From: Erwinia sp.
Lineage (GTDB): Bacteria; Pseudomonadota; Gammaproteobacteria; Enterobacterales; Enterobacteriaceae
Assembly: GCA_964016415.1 (NCBI GenBank)
Contig: OZ024666.1
Span: forward strand, 1,407,310 to 1,471,309
Length of the DNA: 64,000 nt
Direction: 5' to 3'
Under the pieces are notes generated by a model. It saw nothing but the letters and a program-made list of their open reading frames with translations, had not been told where the DNA came from and made no database searches. This document shows, piece after piece, positions 1 to 9,450 of the stretch; within the stretch, counting starts at the first letter, position 1; each line of letters starts with the position of its first letter. Position numbers and translations under genes: made by a program.

Positions 1-277
1 GTTCATTCAGGGTAAAAGGGATGCAAAGTTGACTGATGCTACAATCCTGACAGTGTATAGCACAACCGCCAGACTGAATTCGTCTGCTGATAATACGCTT
101 TTCAGGGATCATAGTAATTTGCTTATGGTTATTTTGACTGATGTCAATTTACCATTTTTCGCAGAATTAATAAAACTCGCTGATAAGGCTATCTGCAATA
201 AAAAACACGCGTTGTTAAGTGGTTTCATCAACCAGCGGGGTAAAAAGCTTACCAGCATCCCTGCCAGAAAACAGATC

Positions 278-457
278 TCAGCAGACGCCAAAATCACCAT
301 CTTCATGATAATGGTTGACCAAACCCGATGATATTTCTACTTTTTTATCAGCAGTATCATCAAGGCGCTGGCAATATAACGTCTCTCCGACAACATCAAC
401 CACAACCATTTTCGGGCCACCCTGTTTAGGCTGAACAATATCCCCTTTATTAAACAT
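278..457 (-). CDS. DUF2158 (YodC-like) small protein
   Basis: A 59-residue protein starting MFNKGDIVQPKQGGPKMVV. The pattern 'G..V..K.GGP.M.V', a short hydrophobic strand, a Cys (residue 27) and a charged tail match the DUF2158/YodC family of small beta-barrel proteins, whose biochemical role is unknown to me. The ATG is preceded by GAGG about 6 nt upstream (AGCGAGGTAATT), which supports this start. It is transcribed in the same direction as the SDR gene that ends upstream at 556-1248, with about 100 nt between them, so co-transcription is possible but not shown. Nothing looks broken. The first 277 nt of the window hold no gene I can support. Confidence 0.7.
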   Translation of the reverse strand: MFNKGDIVQPKQGGPKMVVVDVVGETLYCQRLDDTADKKVEISSGLVNHYHEDGDFGVC

Positions 458-555
458 AATTACCTCGCTGTTACATAATTATAGAAATCATTATATATCT
501 TTATTGAAAAAGATTCCTGGAAGTGCCAAATATTTCGTTCTGCTTCTGATTGTTA

Positions 556-1248
556 CTACCAGGGAACAGTACGGCCCTGGTAATCAAGATACTCCAGCCC
601 CGGCCGTTGTTGTTTTTCCAGCAACACCCCCACTAAGCGAGGTATCGTCTCTTCAATGGTCAAAGGCGCATCATCACCCCCTAATGCTGTTTTGATCGAG
701 CCTGGCGCCATAACCATCAGGGGGCGGGAGCCTGCGTCCTGTCTGGCGGCAAAACTTCGCATAAACATATTCAGGGCGGCTTTACTGCCCCGGTATAACT
801 CCCGGTGCCCGGCTATGTTATTTGTAATGCTACCCTGACCCGAAGACATGACTCCAATGAGCCCATCATCACGTAACAAGTGTTGTAATGCTTCCACCGC
901 CCTCATCGGGGATAAAGCATTAGTCACCATGACCTGAATGAACTCATCAGTACTGACCTCGGCAATGGTTTGAGTCGGGTCCTGATTCGGTATACCCGCA
1001 TTAACAAACAACATATCGAAAACCTGTCCTGCCAGATTTTCACCGAGATCCATTAGCTGTTGTTGGTCATTGATATCGAGTGTTTCAATGGTAACCTGAC
1101 CTGGATGACGTTCAGCAAGCGTGTGTAGCGGGGTAAGCATACGTTGATCGCGGACTGTTGCAGTCACATGCCAGTCGTGACCAATAAACGTTTCAACGAT
1201 GGCATGCCCAAGCCCACGTGATGCACCGATAATTAATATTTTTTTCAA
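556..1248 (-). CDS. short-chain dehydrogenase/reductase (SDR)
   Basis: About 230 residues, classical SDR size. The N-terminal Rossmann motif GASRGLG (residues about 7-13) binds NAD(P)H; NAG (about 74-76) stabilises the fold; a Ser-Ser-Gly segment followed by YRGSK (YxxxK) supplies the catalytic Ser, Tyr and Lys. The substrate cannot be told. I chose the TTG at 1248: AGGA sits about 8 nt upstream and the protein then starts directly at the first beta strand (LKKILIIGASRG). The open frame extends to 1431, but that extension has no SDR feature and would overlap osmC. The gene is divergent from osmC, with about 155 nt of shared upstream region. A cytosolic oxidoreductase role is family knowledge; the specific reaction is unknown. 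Confidence 0.8.
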   Translation of the reverse strand: MKKILIIGASRGLGHAIVETFIGHDWHVTATVRDQRMLTPLHTLAERHPGQVTIETLDINDQQQLMDLGENLAGQVFDMLFVNAGIPNQDPTQTIAEVSTDEFIQVMVTNALSPMRAVEALQHLLRDDGLIGVMSSGQGSITNNIAGHRELYRGSKAALNMFMRSFAARQDAGSRPLMVMAPGSIKTALGGDDAPLTIEETIPRLVGVLLEKQQRPGLEYLDYQGRTVPW

Positions 1249-1403
1249 TGTGTTGTCCTTCCGAAAACAAGATGTCAGCGCTTCTGTATACACCATTGAG
1301 TGCCAACTATCACACTCCGTGGCGCTAATACACGCGTCTTTGTCGCGAATCACACCACAACGTCTATACTGTAGCCTGGTAATAAACAAAGTGGAGAACA
1401 ATG

Positions 1404-1832
1404 ATGACAATTCATAAAAAAGGTCAGGCACATTGGGAAGGTGATATCAAAAAAGGTAAGGGAACCATCTCAACGGAAAGTGGAGCACTGGATGCCCAAC
1501 CTTATGGATTCAACACTCGCTTTGAGGATAAACCGGGTACAAACCCGGAAGAGCTGATTGGTGCAGCCCACGCTGCTTGTTTTTCAATGGCACTCTCTTT
1601 AATGCTGGGAAATGAGGGGTTCACCCCGGAAAGTATTGATACCGAAGCGGATGTTTCTCTCGATAAAGTCGATGGGGGATTTAAAATCACTAGGGTAGCG
1701 CTGTCATCCCGCATTACACTGCCTGGCATTGATGCTGATATTTTCGATAAAATCATCACTCAGGCAAAACAGGGATGCCCAGTTTCACAACTGCTGAATG
1801 CAGACATCACGCTGGACTATACTCTAAACTAA
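1404..1832 (+). CDS. osmC: OsmC organic hydroperoxide resistance protein
   Basis: 142 residues, closely matching enterobacterial OsmC over its full length (MTIHKKGQAHWEGDIKKGKG at the N-terminus). OsmC is a homodimeric, thiol-dependent peroxidase that reduces organic hydroperoxides in the cytosol. The two redox cysteines are present: one in AAHAACFSMAL (about residue 59) and one in AKQGCPVSQ (about residue 124). Two adjacent ATGs are possible; I chose the second because GGAG is 7 nt upstream of it and it gives the family N-terminus. The gene stands alone, divergent from the SDR gene, and is followed by a strong terminator. Osmotic/RpoS control is family knowledge; no promoter motif was assigned here. 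Confidence 0.95.
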   Translation: MTIHKKGQAHWEGDIKKGKGTISTESGALDAQPYGFNTRFEDKPGTNPEELIGAAHAACFSMALSLMLGNEGFTPESIDTEADVSLDKVDGGFKITRVALSSRITLPGIDADIFDKIITQAKQGCPVSQLLNADITLDYTLN

Positions 1833-1850
1833 GTATACACCAGCAATGAA

Positions 1851-1875
1851 AAATCCCTGCGTTGCAGGGATTTTT
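1851..1875 (+). terminator. rho-independent terminator after osmC
   Basis: Inverted repeat AATCCCTGC-gtt-GCAGGGATT followed by a run of T. It lies between the converging osmC and sotB genes. The T-run is on the osmC strand; AAAAAT on the other side could make it partly bidirectional. Confidence 0.9.
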
Positions 1876-1884
1876 TTAGTACCG

Positions 1885-3069
1885 CTAACCGTTGATACGC
1901 AATTGTGGATACCGTCTCATACTCCACGCGCACCACACCAGAGAAACGAGGCCAATCAACGCACCGACATAGCCGATCTTATCCATATCCCAGTGTAAAC
2001 TGACCTGATTACCAAGCAGAGCACCCGCACCAATGCCAAGGTTATAGATTCCTGACATCAACGCCATCGCAACATCCGTCGCATCCGGTGCCAGCGCCAG
2101 TACCCTAATTTGCACAGCCAGACCAATCACCATCATCGCCATGCCCCATGAGATACACAATACTGAGATTGCGATATCATGTGTTGCTGCGATATATAGC
2201 GACAACATACACAGTGAAATAAGGCCAATGGCAGTGAGCAGAAAAGTGGCCGGAAATCGGTTACCAAACGTACTGAAAAATACGCTACCGAAAATACCAG
2301 CAGCCCCGAAAATCAGCAGCAGAAACGTGGTGAAATTCTCACCCATTTTTGCAATGTGCTGAATGAAAGGCTCAATATAGCTGTATGCCGTATAGTGTGC
2401 GGTAACCACCATCACGATTAACAAATAAAGTGCGACCAGCGCCGGGCGTTTAAATAATAGTGGAACACTTTTCAGTGAACCAGAATGTTCACTGGGTAAT
2501 TTAGGCAGTAAGCGGGCTAAGAAAACCATAGTGAGCAGAGCCACGGCACCAATCACGGCAAACGTCATCCGCCAGCCCAGATATTGGCCAATCATGCGAC
2601 CGATGGGAAGTCCGAGTACCATTGCAAGGGCTGTCCCCGTTGCCAGCATACCCAGTGCCTGATTTTTCTTACCAGCAGGTGCCACCCGGATAGCCAGTGA
2701 GGCAGTAATTGACCAGAAAATAGCATGGGCCAGAGCAATACCCACACGAGAGGTGACAAGTATTGTAAAGTTCCAGGCAAAGCTGGAAAGCACATGACTG
2801 GCTACAAACAGCACGAAAACCGCGATCAACAACAGCCTGCGTTCCACCTGTCGCGTCAATAGCATCATCGGGAGCGACATGAGCGCCACCAACCAGGCAT
2901 AAATGGTCAGCATCAGCCCTACCTGCGCAGAGCTCATAGAGAAGCTGGCAGCAATGTCCGACAGTAATCCAACTGGCACAAACTCAGTGGTATTGAATAT
3001 AAAAGCAGCGATCGCCAGCAGTATAACCCGTAGCCAGGCTGTTTTGCGTGAAACTGTTGTTGGTTGCAT
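1885..3069 (-). CDS. sotB: sugar efflux transporter SotB (MFS)
   Basis: 394 residues with twelve predicted hydrophobic segments. The sequence follows E. coli SotB (YdeA) from end to end, for example [20 protein letters not shown] near the N-terminus, [11 protein letters not shown] around residue 120 and [13 protein letters not shown] near residue 330. SotB is an inner-membrane major facilitator exporter that sheds excess arabinose and IPTG-type sugars. The ATG at 3069 begins [15 protein letters not shown], matching the family start. The gene converges on osmC across a shared terminator. Nothing is broken. Actual substrates in this organism are inferred from the family. Confidence 0.92.
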   Translation of the reverse strand: MQPTTVSRKTAWLRVILLAIAAFIFNTTEFVPVGLLSDIAASFSMSSAQVGLMLTIYAWLVALMSLPMMLLTRQVERRLLLIAVFVLFVASHVLSSFAWNFTILVTSRVGIALAHAIFWSITASLAIRVAPAGKKNQALGMLATGTALAMVLGLPIGRMIGQYLGWRMTFAVIGAVALLTMVFLARLLPKLPSEHSGSLKSVPLLFKRPALVALYLLIVMVVTAHYTAYSYIEPFIQHIAKMGENFTTFLLLIFGAAGIFGSVFFSTFGNRFPATFLLTAIGLISLCMLSLYIAATHDIAISVLCISWGMAMMVIGLAVQIRVLALAPDATDVAMALMSGIYNLGIGAGALLGNQVSLHWDMDKIGYVGALIGLVSLVWCAWSMRRYPQLRING

Positions 3070-3383
3070 GAGGATATACAGTATGTTGGTGGAAAATTAA
3101 TTTTACCGGAGCCAAACCATAAGCAGAACAAACACACCATACGAATACTCATTCGTCTGTATCGGCGAATAACATAGCCTGCAGCAGAAACAGTATGGTG
3201 CGACTGCTCTTAATTATAGGCGGTTTTGCCTGGTCGTCCAGAAACGATGTTAATTGATTTTTCCGATTTATGGCGTCATATCATCAACAGGCAATCGTAA
3301 CAAAGTGAACAAACCGCTGGATAAATAATACGCCAGAGTACAACTGTGTTATCTCATAATCACATTTTATCAAGGAGTAAAAT
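3070..3383. other. intergenic region with a short palindrome
   Basis: No gene is supported here. It separates sotB (leftward) from the dehydrogenase gene (rightward), so it should hold both promoters. The only structure I see is a perfect 16-bp palindrome ACGAAT-actc-ATTCGT at 3141-3156, about 75 nt upstream of sotB, which could be a regulator site. Which regulator would bind is unknown. Confidence 0.4.
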
Positions 3384-4271
3384 ATGAATCAGCTACACCG
3401 CGTAGCCGTTTTAGACTTAGGTGCCATGGGACATGCTTTTTGTACCAATCTGCTCAAGCATCAGTTCACCACTTTTGGCTGGAATCGTAGCAAATCACGC
3501 GGAGAAGATCTGGTTGCATTTGGTTTACAGCTGGCAGACAACGTGGAAGATGCAGTTAAAGAGGCAGATGTCATCCTTACCATGTTAGCTAACGGAGAGG
3601 TTACGCAGCAGGTAGTGACATCGATATTGAGCACATTACCGGAAAAAGCGATCATTGTTCAGATGGCAACCATCGGTATCGAAACAATACAGCAATTGAT
3701 GACGTTGATTGCCAGACTTCGTCCCGATGTAAGTTTTATCGATGCGCCGGTTTCTGGTACGAAAACCCCCGCAGAACAAGCACAGATTACTATTCTCGCC
3801 AGTGGTGATACTGCCTGCGCACCCCGCCTCGAACCAATTTTTAATGCCATCAGCAAGTCAACACGATGGTTAGGTCCATGTGGCATGGGGTCGAGAATGA
3901 AACTGGTCGTTAATGCCTGGCTAATTGCTATGATGCAAGGCGTTGCGGAGAGCACGTCTCTGGCAGCAAAATTAGGATTTTCGCCAGAAGATTTCTGGTC
4001 GGTTCTCGACGGAGGTCCCCTGGCAGCCCCCTATATAAAGGGGAAGTTAAGTATGATCGCGACGGAAGATTATACGCCACAAATGCAGCTCACTCATGCG
4101 CTCAAAGATGTAAACCTCGCATTGCAGGCAGCCCCGGAAACAACATTGCCAGTGTTACAGACTATTGCCACACTCTGGCAACAAGCAGTCACTGAAGGTT
4201 ATGGCGAACAAGACTTATCCGTTATCTATCAATATATAAGTCAGGATTCAACGTCACTGCCAGAAAAATAG
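3384..4271 (+). CDS. beta-hydroxyacid dehydrogenase family protein (NAD(P)-binding)
   Basis: 295 residues with the 3-hydroxyisobutyrate/6-phosphogluconate dehydrogenase-like layout. An N-terminal Rossmann domain begins VAVLDLGAMGHAF; the first Gly of the usual GxGxxG is Asp here, a mild oddity. DAPVSGT near residue 120 is the substrate-binding signature, and MKLVVNAW near residue 173 carries the expected catalytic Lys and Asn. The C-terminal half is the helical dimerisation domain. AGGAG lies 8 nt upstream of the ATG. Imine-reductase-like and hydroxyacid dehydrogenase members share this layout, so the substrate is not assigned. It is a monocistronic gene. Confidence 0.82.
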   Translation: MNQLHRVAVLDLGAMGHAFCTNLLKHQFTTFGWNRSKSRGEDLVAFGLQLADNVEDAVKEADVILTMLANGEVTQQVVTSILSTLPEKAIIVQMATIGIETIQQLMTLIARLRPDVSFIDAPVSGTKTPAEQAQITILASGDTACAPRLEPIFNAISKSTRWLGPCGMGSRMKLVVNAWLIAMMQGVAESTSLAAKLGFSPEDFWSVLDGGPLAAPYIKGKLSMIATEDYTPQMQLTHALKDVNLALQAAPETTLPVLQTIATLWQQAVTEGYGEQDLSVIYQYISQDSTSLPEK

Positions 4272-4579
4272 TGCAGCATATTTGGAGACGTCGGTTGTGA
4301 GTTCAACGAACGAATAGCCATCAGAAAGAAGAAGGCGACATTATTAGCGTTCTGTACAACAGCTTGCAATAAATCGACAAACAGCACTCATTTGCGTACC
4401 TCGGGCTGTCGCTGTATCGTTGCAGATTACGACAGCCCAAATCGCTTACCACTTAATGTCTAAACCATGGGAAATTTGGTATTCTGTAGCACAATAAGAG
4501 GTTTTATTGAAATCATTTTTATCACCGGGGGCATACGATAAGGTTGTCTCACCACTCTGCATGATGACAGGAGCGCTTT
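4272..4579. other. intergenic region with inverted repeat
   Basis: No coding sequence is supported. A perfect 9-bp inverted repeat GGGCTGTCG / CGACAGCCC (4403-4411 and 4430-4438, 18-nt loop) could fold as a hairpin. It lacks a T-run, so it is not a clear terminator for the upstream dehydrogenase gene. The promoter of the Rrf2 gene must lie in the last 150 nt. Confidence 0.4.
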
Positions 4580-5047
4580 ATGCTTGATATTCGTTTTCCA
4601 ACAGCGCTACAGATGGTGCTTTGTATCGCTCAGGCAGAGCGGGAAGGGAAGCGTAGCACCAGTAAAATCCTTGCTGCAGGCCTGGACGCGAACCCGAGTT
4701 TTGTCAGAAAAATGATGGTTCCGCTGACCCGTGAAGGTATCATCGTCTCGACATTGGGTCGTAACGGTACCATTCGTCTTGGTCGGCCAGCAGAGACCAT
4801 TACCCTGTGCGATATTTACATTGCAGTAACCGAAGATAAGCCTTTGCTGGCTGAACGCAAAGAAGTTCCGGCTCGTTGTGTAGTCAGTGCCAACACGTGC
4901 TGGTTTTTCAAAGCACTGGCTAAAGAAGCAGATGAGGCGACCAAAGCCGTTCTGGCTAAACGTACTGTCGCAGATGCTCTCAGGGAGATTTGCCATCACA
5001 ACAAGGGCCAGCACCAAGACACGGTGACAACTTCTGCCTGCAATTAA
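4580..5047 (+). CDS. Rrf2-family transcriptional regulator
   Basis: 155 residues. The N-terminal winged helix (about residues 1-60, with NPSFVRKMMVPLTREGII as recognition region) and the following strand-turn GRNGTIRLGRPAETITL fit the Rrf2 family. IscR-type members bind Fe-S clusters with three closely spaced Cys; this protein has only Cys 78, 99 and 107 in a loose arrangement, so a cluster is doubtful and it is nearer to YwnA/CymR-type members. AGGAG lies about 7 nt before the ATG. The target is unknown; the divergent or neighbouring dehydrogenase (3384-4271) and the MarA-like gene are candidates. Confidence 0.8.
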   Translation: MLDIRFPTALQMVLCIAQAEREGKRSTSKILAAGLDANPSFVRKMMVPLTREGIIVSTLGRNGTIRLGRPAETITLCDIYIAVTEDKPLLAERKEVPARCVVSANTCWFFKALAKEADEATKAVLAKRTVADALREICHHNKGQHQDTVTTSACN

Positions 5048-5268
5048 AAATGATTTTTCATTGCTTCCCTTCCTTCATCTTTTTTTTCTTGTTCTATAAT
5101 TATTTTTTGCATTTATTGTCCAGCATAAACACTAAAACCTCCGATAATATGCAACAGTAATACTTGCATTAATAACTAACTTGTACTACTTTAAAATATG
5201 TTCTTTTCATTGTTGCTTTTTAAGCGTGATGGAAATGCTTACCTCTTATGCTCTGTGGAGAAATGCTC

Positions 5269-5604
5269 ATGCGCCATGATGAATTTATTAACGACCTGGT
5301 TGACTGGATTGATTCACACATTGAAGGAAAAATGGACCTGGATACTGTTGCTGCACGGGCAGGGTACTCCAAATGGCATTTACAGCGTATGTTTAAACAG
5401 CATACAGGCCAGGCACTTGGGGAATACATTCGCGCACACCGCTTGGCGAAATCCGCTGAGCGTCTTGCTCAGGGTGGTGAGCCGATTCTTGATGTCGCAA
5501 TCTCTTTTGGTTTTGACTCACAGCAATCTTTCAACCGTAGTTTTAAACGCCAGTTTGGTCAGTCGCCTGGTGCCTGGCGTCGGCAGGCTCAGCCAGTGAT
5601 GTAA
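5269..5604 (+). CDS. MarA/SoxS/RamA-like AraC-family regulator
   Basis: 111 residues consisting only of the two helix-turn-helix subdomains, as in MarA, SoxS and RamA. The signature AGYSKWHLQRMFK (about residues 35-47) and ISFGFDSQQSFNRSFKRQFG (about 77-96) are near-identical to that group. Such proteins bind marboxes as monomers and activate efflux, porin-control and oxidative-stress genes. I chose the third in-frame ATG (MRHDEF) because GGAG is 8 nt upstream; earlier ATGs at 5248 and 5263 are poorly spaced. Which paralogue it is cannot be decided, hence no symbol. It has its own upstream region of about 200 AT-rich nt. Confidence 0.88.
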   Translation: MRHDEFINDLVDWIDSHIEGKMDLDTVAARAGYSKWHLQRMFKQHTGQALGEYIRAHRLAKSAERLAQGGEPILDVAISFGFDSQQSFNRSFKRQFGQSPGAWRRQAQPVM

Positions 5605-5707
5605 TACCGAATCGGGCATGATGCTATAAAACAGTTTTCAGTCAGGACAAAACCAGACAATATACCGCTCTGGATTTAACTAATAGACTGCCAACTGAAG
5701 GGATGTC

Positions 5708-6727
5708 ATGCCAATGATTCGGGACTTGCATCGTCACTGCAACATCGCCAGTTATCTTTCAATTGCTGTTGCACTTTTTTTGATTTTTCCATTGCACCTG
5801 CTGCCCTGTTTCATTGCGGGTTTTATTGTCTATGAATCGGTTATTTCCCTGGCCCCTCAGGTAGAGCGTTGGGTAAAAGGACCTCTGGCACGCTGGATCG
5901 TTATTTTCTTATTAGCTACCATTGTTGTTGTCGCGTTAGCCTTGGGTATCACTAAACTAATCAGCTTTTTACTGCATGATTTTGAAAACCCAAGAGCTTT
6001 TCATGCAGCGGCGTCAAAATTACTCGAAGATGCCCAACGTACCCTATCTCCTGTGATCACACGATATCTGCCATCTGACATTGATGAACTTCAACGTTTA
6101 CTGATTAACTGGATTCGTGAACATCTGGTGGTGGTACAGGATCTTGGTAAAACTACAGCCCATACATTCGCTACGATGTTAATAGGCATGCTGCTGGGCG
6201 CCATTGTGTCATTACGGAGCACCCGTCAGCATCAGCCAAATGCTAAACCTCTGTCAGCGGCATTAATGCAACGACTCACTTTACTGGCGACCTCCTTTCA
6301 TAACGTGGTATTCGCACAGATCAAAGTCTCTTTCGTTAATACTATTCTCACTTCAGCCTTTCTGTTTGGTATCCTGCCGGTTTTTGGTTTGCATTTTCCT
6401 TTTGCTAAAACCGTTGTTGTGCTGACATTCGTAGCCGGTTTACTGCCCATTATCGGTAATCTTATTTCGAATACTGTGATTGTGATGATCGGGTTATCAA
6501 TATCGATCAAAGCTGCGGCCATCGCATTAATTTTTCTTATAGTCGTGCATAAGCTCGAGTACTTTATTAATGCGAAAATTTTTGGCACGCGCATTAACGC
6601 AAGTACCTGGGAAATTCTTCTGGCAATGCTTATTTTTGAGTCTGCATTTGGCCTGGCTGGAGTTATTGCTGCCCCCGTCTATTATGCTTATCTGAAAAGC
6701 GAACTTCGTCATGCAGGATTAATTTAA
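5708..6727 (+). CDS. AI-2E family (PerM/YdiK-like) membrane permease
   Basis: 339 residues. Hydrophobic segments lie at about 15-50, 62-88, 155-175, 205-240 and 240-320, with a soluble stretch (about 90-150) between them, the usual PF01594 order. The family includes transporters of AI-2-type molecules and Na+/H+ antiporters, but most members, including YdiK-like ones, have no proven substrate. AGGG lies 5 nt before ATG 5708; a second ATG at 5714 is equally possible. It is separated from the MarA-like gene by about 100 nt and followed by a hairpin. Confidence 0.78.
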   Translation: MPMIRDLHRHCNIASYLSIAVALFLIFPLHLLPCFIAGFIVYESVISLAPQVERWVKGPLARWIVIFLLATIVVVALALGITKLISFLLHDFENPRAFHAAASKLLEDAQRTLSPVITRYLPSDIDELQRLLINWIREHLVVVQDLGKTTAHTFATMLIGMLLGAIVSLRSTRQHQPNAKPLSAALMQRLTLLATSFHNVVFAQIKVSFVNTILTSAFLFGILPVFGLHFPFAKTVVVLTFVAGLLPIIGNLISNTVIVMIGLSISIKAAAIALIFLIVVHKLEYFINAKIFGTRINASTWEILLAMLIFESAFGLAGVIAAPVYYAYLKSELRHAGLI

Positions 6728-6736
6728 CAGACAATT

Positions 6737-6769
6737 CAATCCTGACTGTGTTATCAACAGTCAGGATTG
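6737..6769. terminator. hairpin between convergent genes
   Basis: Perfect 13-bp inverted repeat CAATCCTGACTGT / ACAGTCAGGATTG with a 7-nt loop, immediately after the permease stop. It lies between convergent genes and could stop transcription from both sides, though neither side has a long T-run. Confidence 0.65.
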
Positions 6770-6825
6770 TTGAGGTGGATTAACTGAGCATCATAACAAA
6801 AATGACAACAGAGGCAGATTGCGGT

Positions 6826-8133
6826 TCAAACTCCGCAGACAAGTGGATGTTTTTTCCTCACAATAACGCGGGTAACACCATAAAATACGCTGGCGACCAC
6901 CAAAGAATTTAAAGCCGGAACACCTGCCTGTACAAAAAATCCAACCGCTGCACCTACTGCGCAGGCAGCAATCGCCGCCCAACCGATCAGAGGCGTATCG
7001 TCAGCACCAGGAAGTTGCCCTACAGCACGGGATTCATCAAGCGTCTTGCGGTAGGTTCGGATGACGAAGTACTCAACCAGCATGATGCCGACGATAGGAG
7101 GAAAGACAATTCCCATCAACTCCAGGAACTCGATAAAGCGATCAAGAATCCCCATCAGCGACAGTGTTGTACCCAGTATGCCAATAGCCAATGTCGTGAA
7201 GATATAGTTTATTTTTATGCCGAAAACAGATTCGATCGCATTCGCCAGCCCTAATGAAGAGCAGTAGAGATTCAGATCATTGATCCGGAGGGTTGAAACG
7301 ATGGCAATAGTTAACCCGACCCCACCGGCCGCCATCGACATAATTGATACCACATCGGATACATTTAACGCGCGGGCAAGCGCAATGGCCAATCCGTTAA
7401 GCACGAATTCACCAGCAAAAAGAGTGATTACCGTCATTCCCAGCACCTGTTTGCGGTTACTGGAATACCGGGCAATATCTGGTGTCTGCAGGGCAGCAAG
7501 AATATAGGCGCCAATGATAATTGTAATCGCACCAGAGATACTGACCACCTCTCCGCCGGGTTTGCTTTGCAGCAGTACGTTGATATCCTGATTTGACAAA
7601 GCGAGCCATGAGACATAACAAATACCAACGATAAACACCGGTACACCGATTCGGGCAATAAAACGCAGTGCTTTAAACCCAATTGCCACCAAAATGGTCA
7701 GTCCGATACCAACAATAGCCACTGATGTATTAAATCCCAAACGGTGTCCCAGGGCAAAATCCAGTGATTTGCCAAACAGAGCGGTCTGAACACCGAACCA
7801 CCCTAACAGACTGATAGCTATCATAATGCCTATGAATGCGGAGCCAATACGACCAAAACCGCACCACCGGGAAAGCAGGCTACATGACATTCCTTCGTTC
7901 ATCCCTGCCAATCCCATACCATAGGTGATAAGGCCACAAATGAAGCTGGCTATACCAATGGCAATATACGCATCAAGAACCGACATTTCATGGCCTAATG
8001 CGGCACCCAACATAAACTGATCCAGTGCGGTGAGCATCCCTGCGTGAACCAGTGCGACCCCCCAAAAGGGTAACCGCTTATTCAGTGGTATACGCTTCAG
8101 TGCATATTCATCTCTCTGATTTCCTTGCGACAT
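6826..8133 (-). CDS. NCS1-family nucleobase/cytosine-type permease
   Basis: About 435 residues and twelve hydrophobic segments. It has the layout of the PF02133 purine/cytosine permease (CodB-like) family: an N-terminal hydrophilic segment ending NKRLPFWGVALVH, a first membrane helix with ALDQFMLGAALG, and TPDIARYSSNRKQVLG near the middle, close to the family's TPDYARF signature. These are inner-membrane cation symporters for cytosine, purines, allantoin or hydantoins. I chose ATG 8133 (MSQGNQRDEY), with AAGGA about 10 nt upstream, over the longer frame to 8271, which would overlap the upstream regulator. It follows the PAS-LuxR gene in the same direction with only 13 nt between them, so the regulator probably controls its import. 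The hydantoinase at 16954 makes a hydantoin or pyrimidine substrate attractive but unproven. Confidence 0.85.
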   Translation of the reverse strand: MSQGNQRDEYALKRIPLNKRLPFWGVALVHAGMLTALDQFMLGAALGHEMSVLDAYIAIGIASFICGLITYGMGLAGMNEGMSCSLLSRWCGFGRIGSAFIGIMIAISLLGWFGVQTALFGKSLDFALGHRLGFNTSVAIVGIGLTILVAIGFKALRFIARIGVPVFIVGICYVSWLALSNQDINVLLQSKPGGEVVSISGAITIIIGAYILAALQTPDIARYSSNRKQVLGMTVITLFAGEFVLNGLAIALARALNVSDVVSIMSMAAGGVGLTIAIVSTLRINDLNLYCSSLGLANAIESVFGIKINYIFTTLAIGILGTTLSLMGILDRFIEFLELMGIVFPPIVGIMLVEYFVIRTYRKTLDESRAVGQLPGADDTPLIGWAAIAACAVGAAVGFFVQAGVPALNSLVVASVFYGVTRVIVRKKHPLVCGV

Positions 8134-8146
8134 AACTTTATTGTCC

Positions 8147-8824
8147 TTAAATGTATTTAGTGCCCCGGAAAACAAACTCTGCGGGTAAATAACAATCCAG
8201 TCCGATATTGGATGAATACTCGAGAAACTGGCTGAGTGATGAAACATCGGCTTTTTGATAAAGTGCAGCAATATGATTTTGAATCGTTCTTTCAGCCAGA
8301 GACAAACGTCTGGCTATCTGCTTAGCAGAATTTTTATTAATGAGGAAAAAAGCGATACGAAGCTCTGCCGTAGTAAAAATATCAGTAGGCGGGACGCTGC
8401 TCAGAAATTTACCCGGTTTGTTATCAACATATTCAAGAGGAGTAAACAGTTTGAACGGTACCGAACTCCATACTGTCCCGATAATGTTATCTTCAAGATA
8501 TACCGGATACTTATCACAGACATAGGGCGTCAGATGGCTTTCACCATACCAGTGATAGGTTTCGATAATTGAAACAGGTTGCCTGCTATCAATCAACTTT
8601 TCATCCTGAAGCTGGTACTGTCTGGCAAAATCACTCCAGCCTACCGGGATCTCTGAATCATGCCGGCCAGCAATATCGAATCCCTTAGGGATCGTATTAT
8701 ACTCCAGTGCCGCTTTATTCATATAAACATTCAAAAAATGGTCATCTCTGATTGCCCAGGGGGTATCTATCATTTCCAGCAAGGGTATCAGTTCTTCCAG
8801 ACTTTGCTTCACATGGTATGCCAT
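8147..8824 (-). CDS. PAS-domain LuxR-type transcriptional regulator
   Basis: 225 residues. The first about 125 residues form a PAS-like sensor (LLEMIDTPWAIRDDHFLNVY, then a strand-rich core), and the C-terminal TTAELRIAFFLINKNSAKQI...LAERTIQNHIAALYQK is a LuxR/GerE helix-turn-helix. No receiver aspartate pocket is present, so it senses a ligand or redox signal rather than being a response regulator. AGGGAG lies about 6 nt upstream of the ATG. It is the first gene of a two-gene unit with the NCS1 permease and likely controls it. The ligand is not known. Confidence 0.82.
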   Translation of the reverse strand: MAYHVKQSLEELIPLLEMIDTPWAIRDDHFLNVYMNKAALEYNTIPKGFDIAGRHDSEIPVGWSDFARQYQLQDEKLIDSRQPVSIIETYHWYGESHLTPYVCDKYPVYLEDNIIGTVWSSVPFKLFTPLEYVDNKPGKFLSSVPPTDIFTTAELRIAFFLINKNSAKQIARRLSLAERTIQNHIAALYQKADVSSLSQFLEYSSNIGLDCYLPAEFVFRGTKYI

Positions 8825-9450
8825 GACTCTCCCTTACATTTTTCATTCAAATAATTAATGTCATTATAAGCTAACCGTGTTTCAGAGTGATAAGTATTTA
8901 TTACTCATGATTACCTTAACAATAGAAAATACAATGCCTTTATAACGTCATACCAACAGACATCAACCCTCAGATACATCAGAGGGAAATGATAAATAAT
9001 AAGCACAATAAATATATTTTTCTTTTTAAATTCAAATTGATAGAAAAACACCAGGGAAAAGTTATTCAAAGAATTAATTCAGAGGAGCCAGGTATGCTCA
9101 TTGAGCAGATTATTTTATATAACTAATGTTAAAAATTTATATTTTTTAATATGATATCACTCTGCAAACAAAGTTCTGCTACTGGTGCGGCAAATAAAAG
9201 AATTAACGAAACTGATATCAGTTTGATACCCGATAACTTACAGATAAAAAACAACAGTCTAAATAACCATTGACCTGTATCAGGTGTCGGGCGGAAGTAA
9301 GAGGCGGTGGCTGACAGGAAGAGCATCGACATCACTTGCAATAAGTTCCGCAAGGATTTTGCAGACTTGTTCTGACAGCCACCCGTTTTTTATACAGATA
9401 TCTGTCAGACTACATCTGGTTGAACGTTATCTCAATCCGGGGTGAATGGA
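8825..9450. other. AT-rich intergenic region, possible gene remnant
   Basis: About 625 nt without a supported gene. The first two thirds are very AT-rich and should hold the promoter of the PAS-LuxR gene. Between about 9414 and 9290 on the minus strand a start-less stretch of about 40 codons (containing GWLSEQVCKILAELIA) reads like the tail of a degraded protein directly downstream of the ABC ATPase gene. I could not identify it. Confidence 0.35.

Noticed and set aside
109-306. 65-residue minus-strand open frame with hydrophobic start
   Set aside because: Overlaps the end of the DUF2158 gene in another frame, has no ribosome site and no recognisable family.
9129-9353. 74-residue minus-strand open frame
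   Set aside because: No ribosome site, and a neighbouring frame reads more sensibly as the tail of a degraded gene; neither is supportable as a gene.
8825-9450. Non-coding RNA gene in the long AT-rich gap
   Set aside because: No stable long stem or terminator is visible and AT-richness alone is no evidence.
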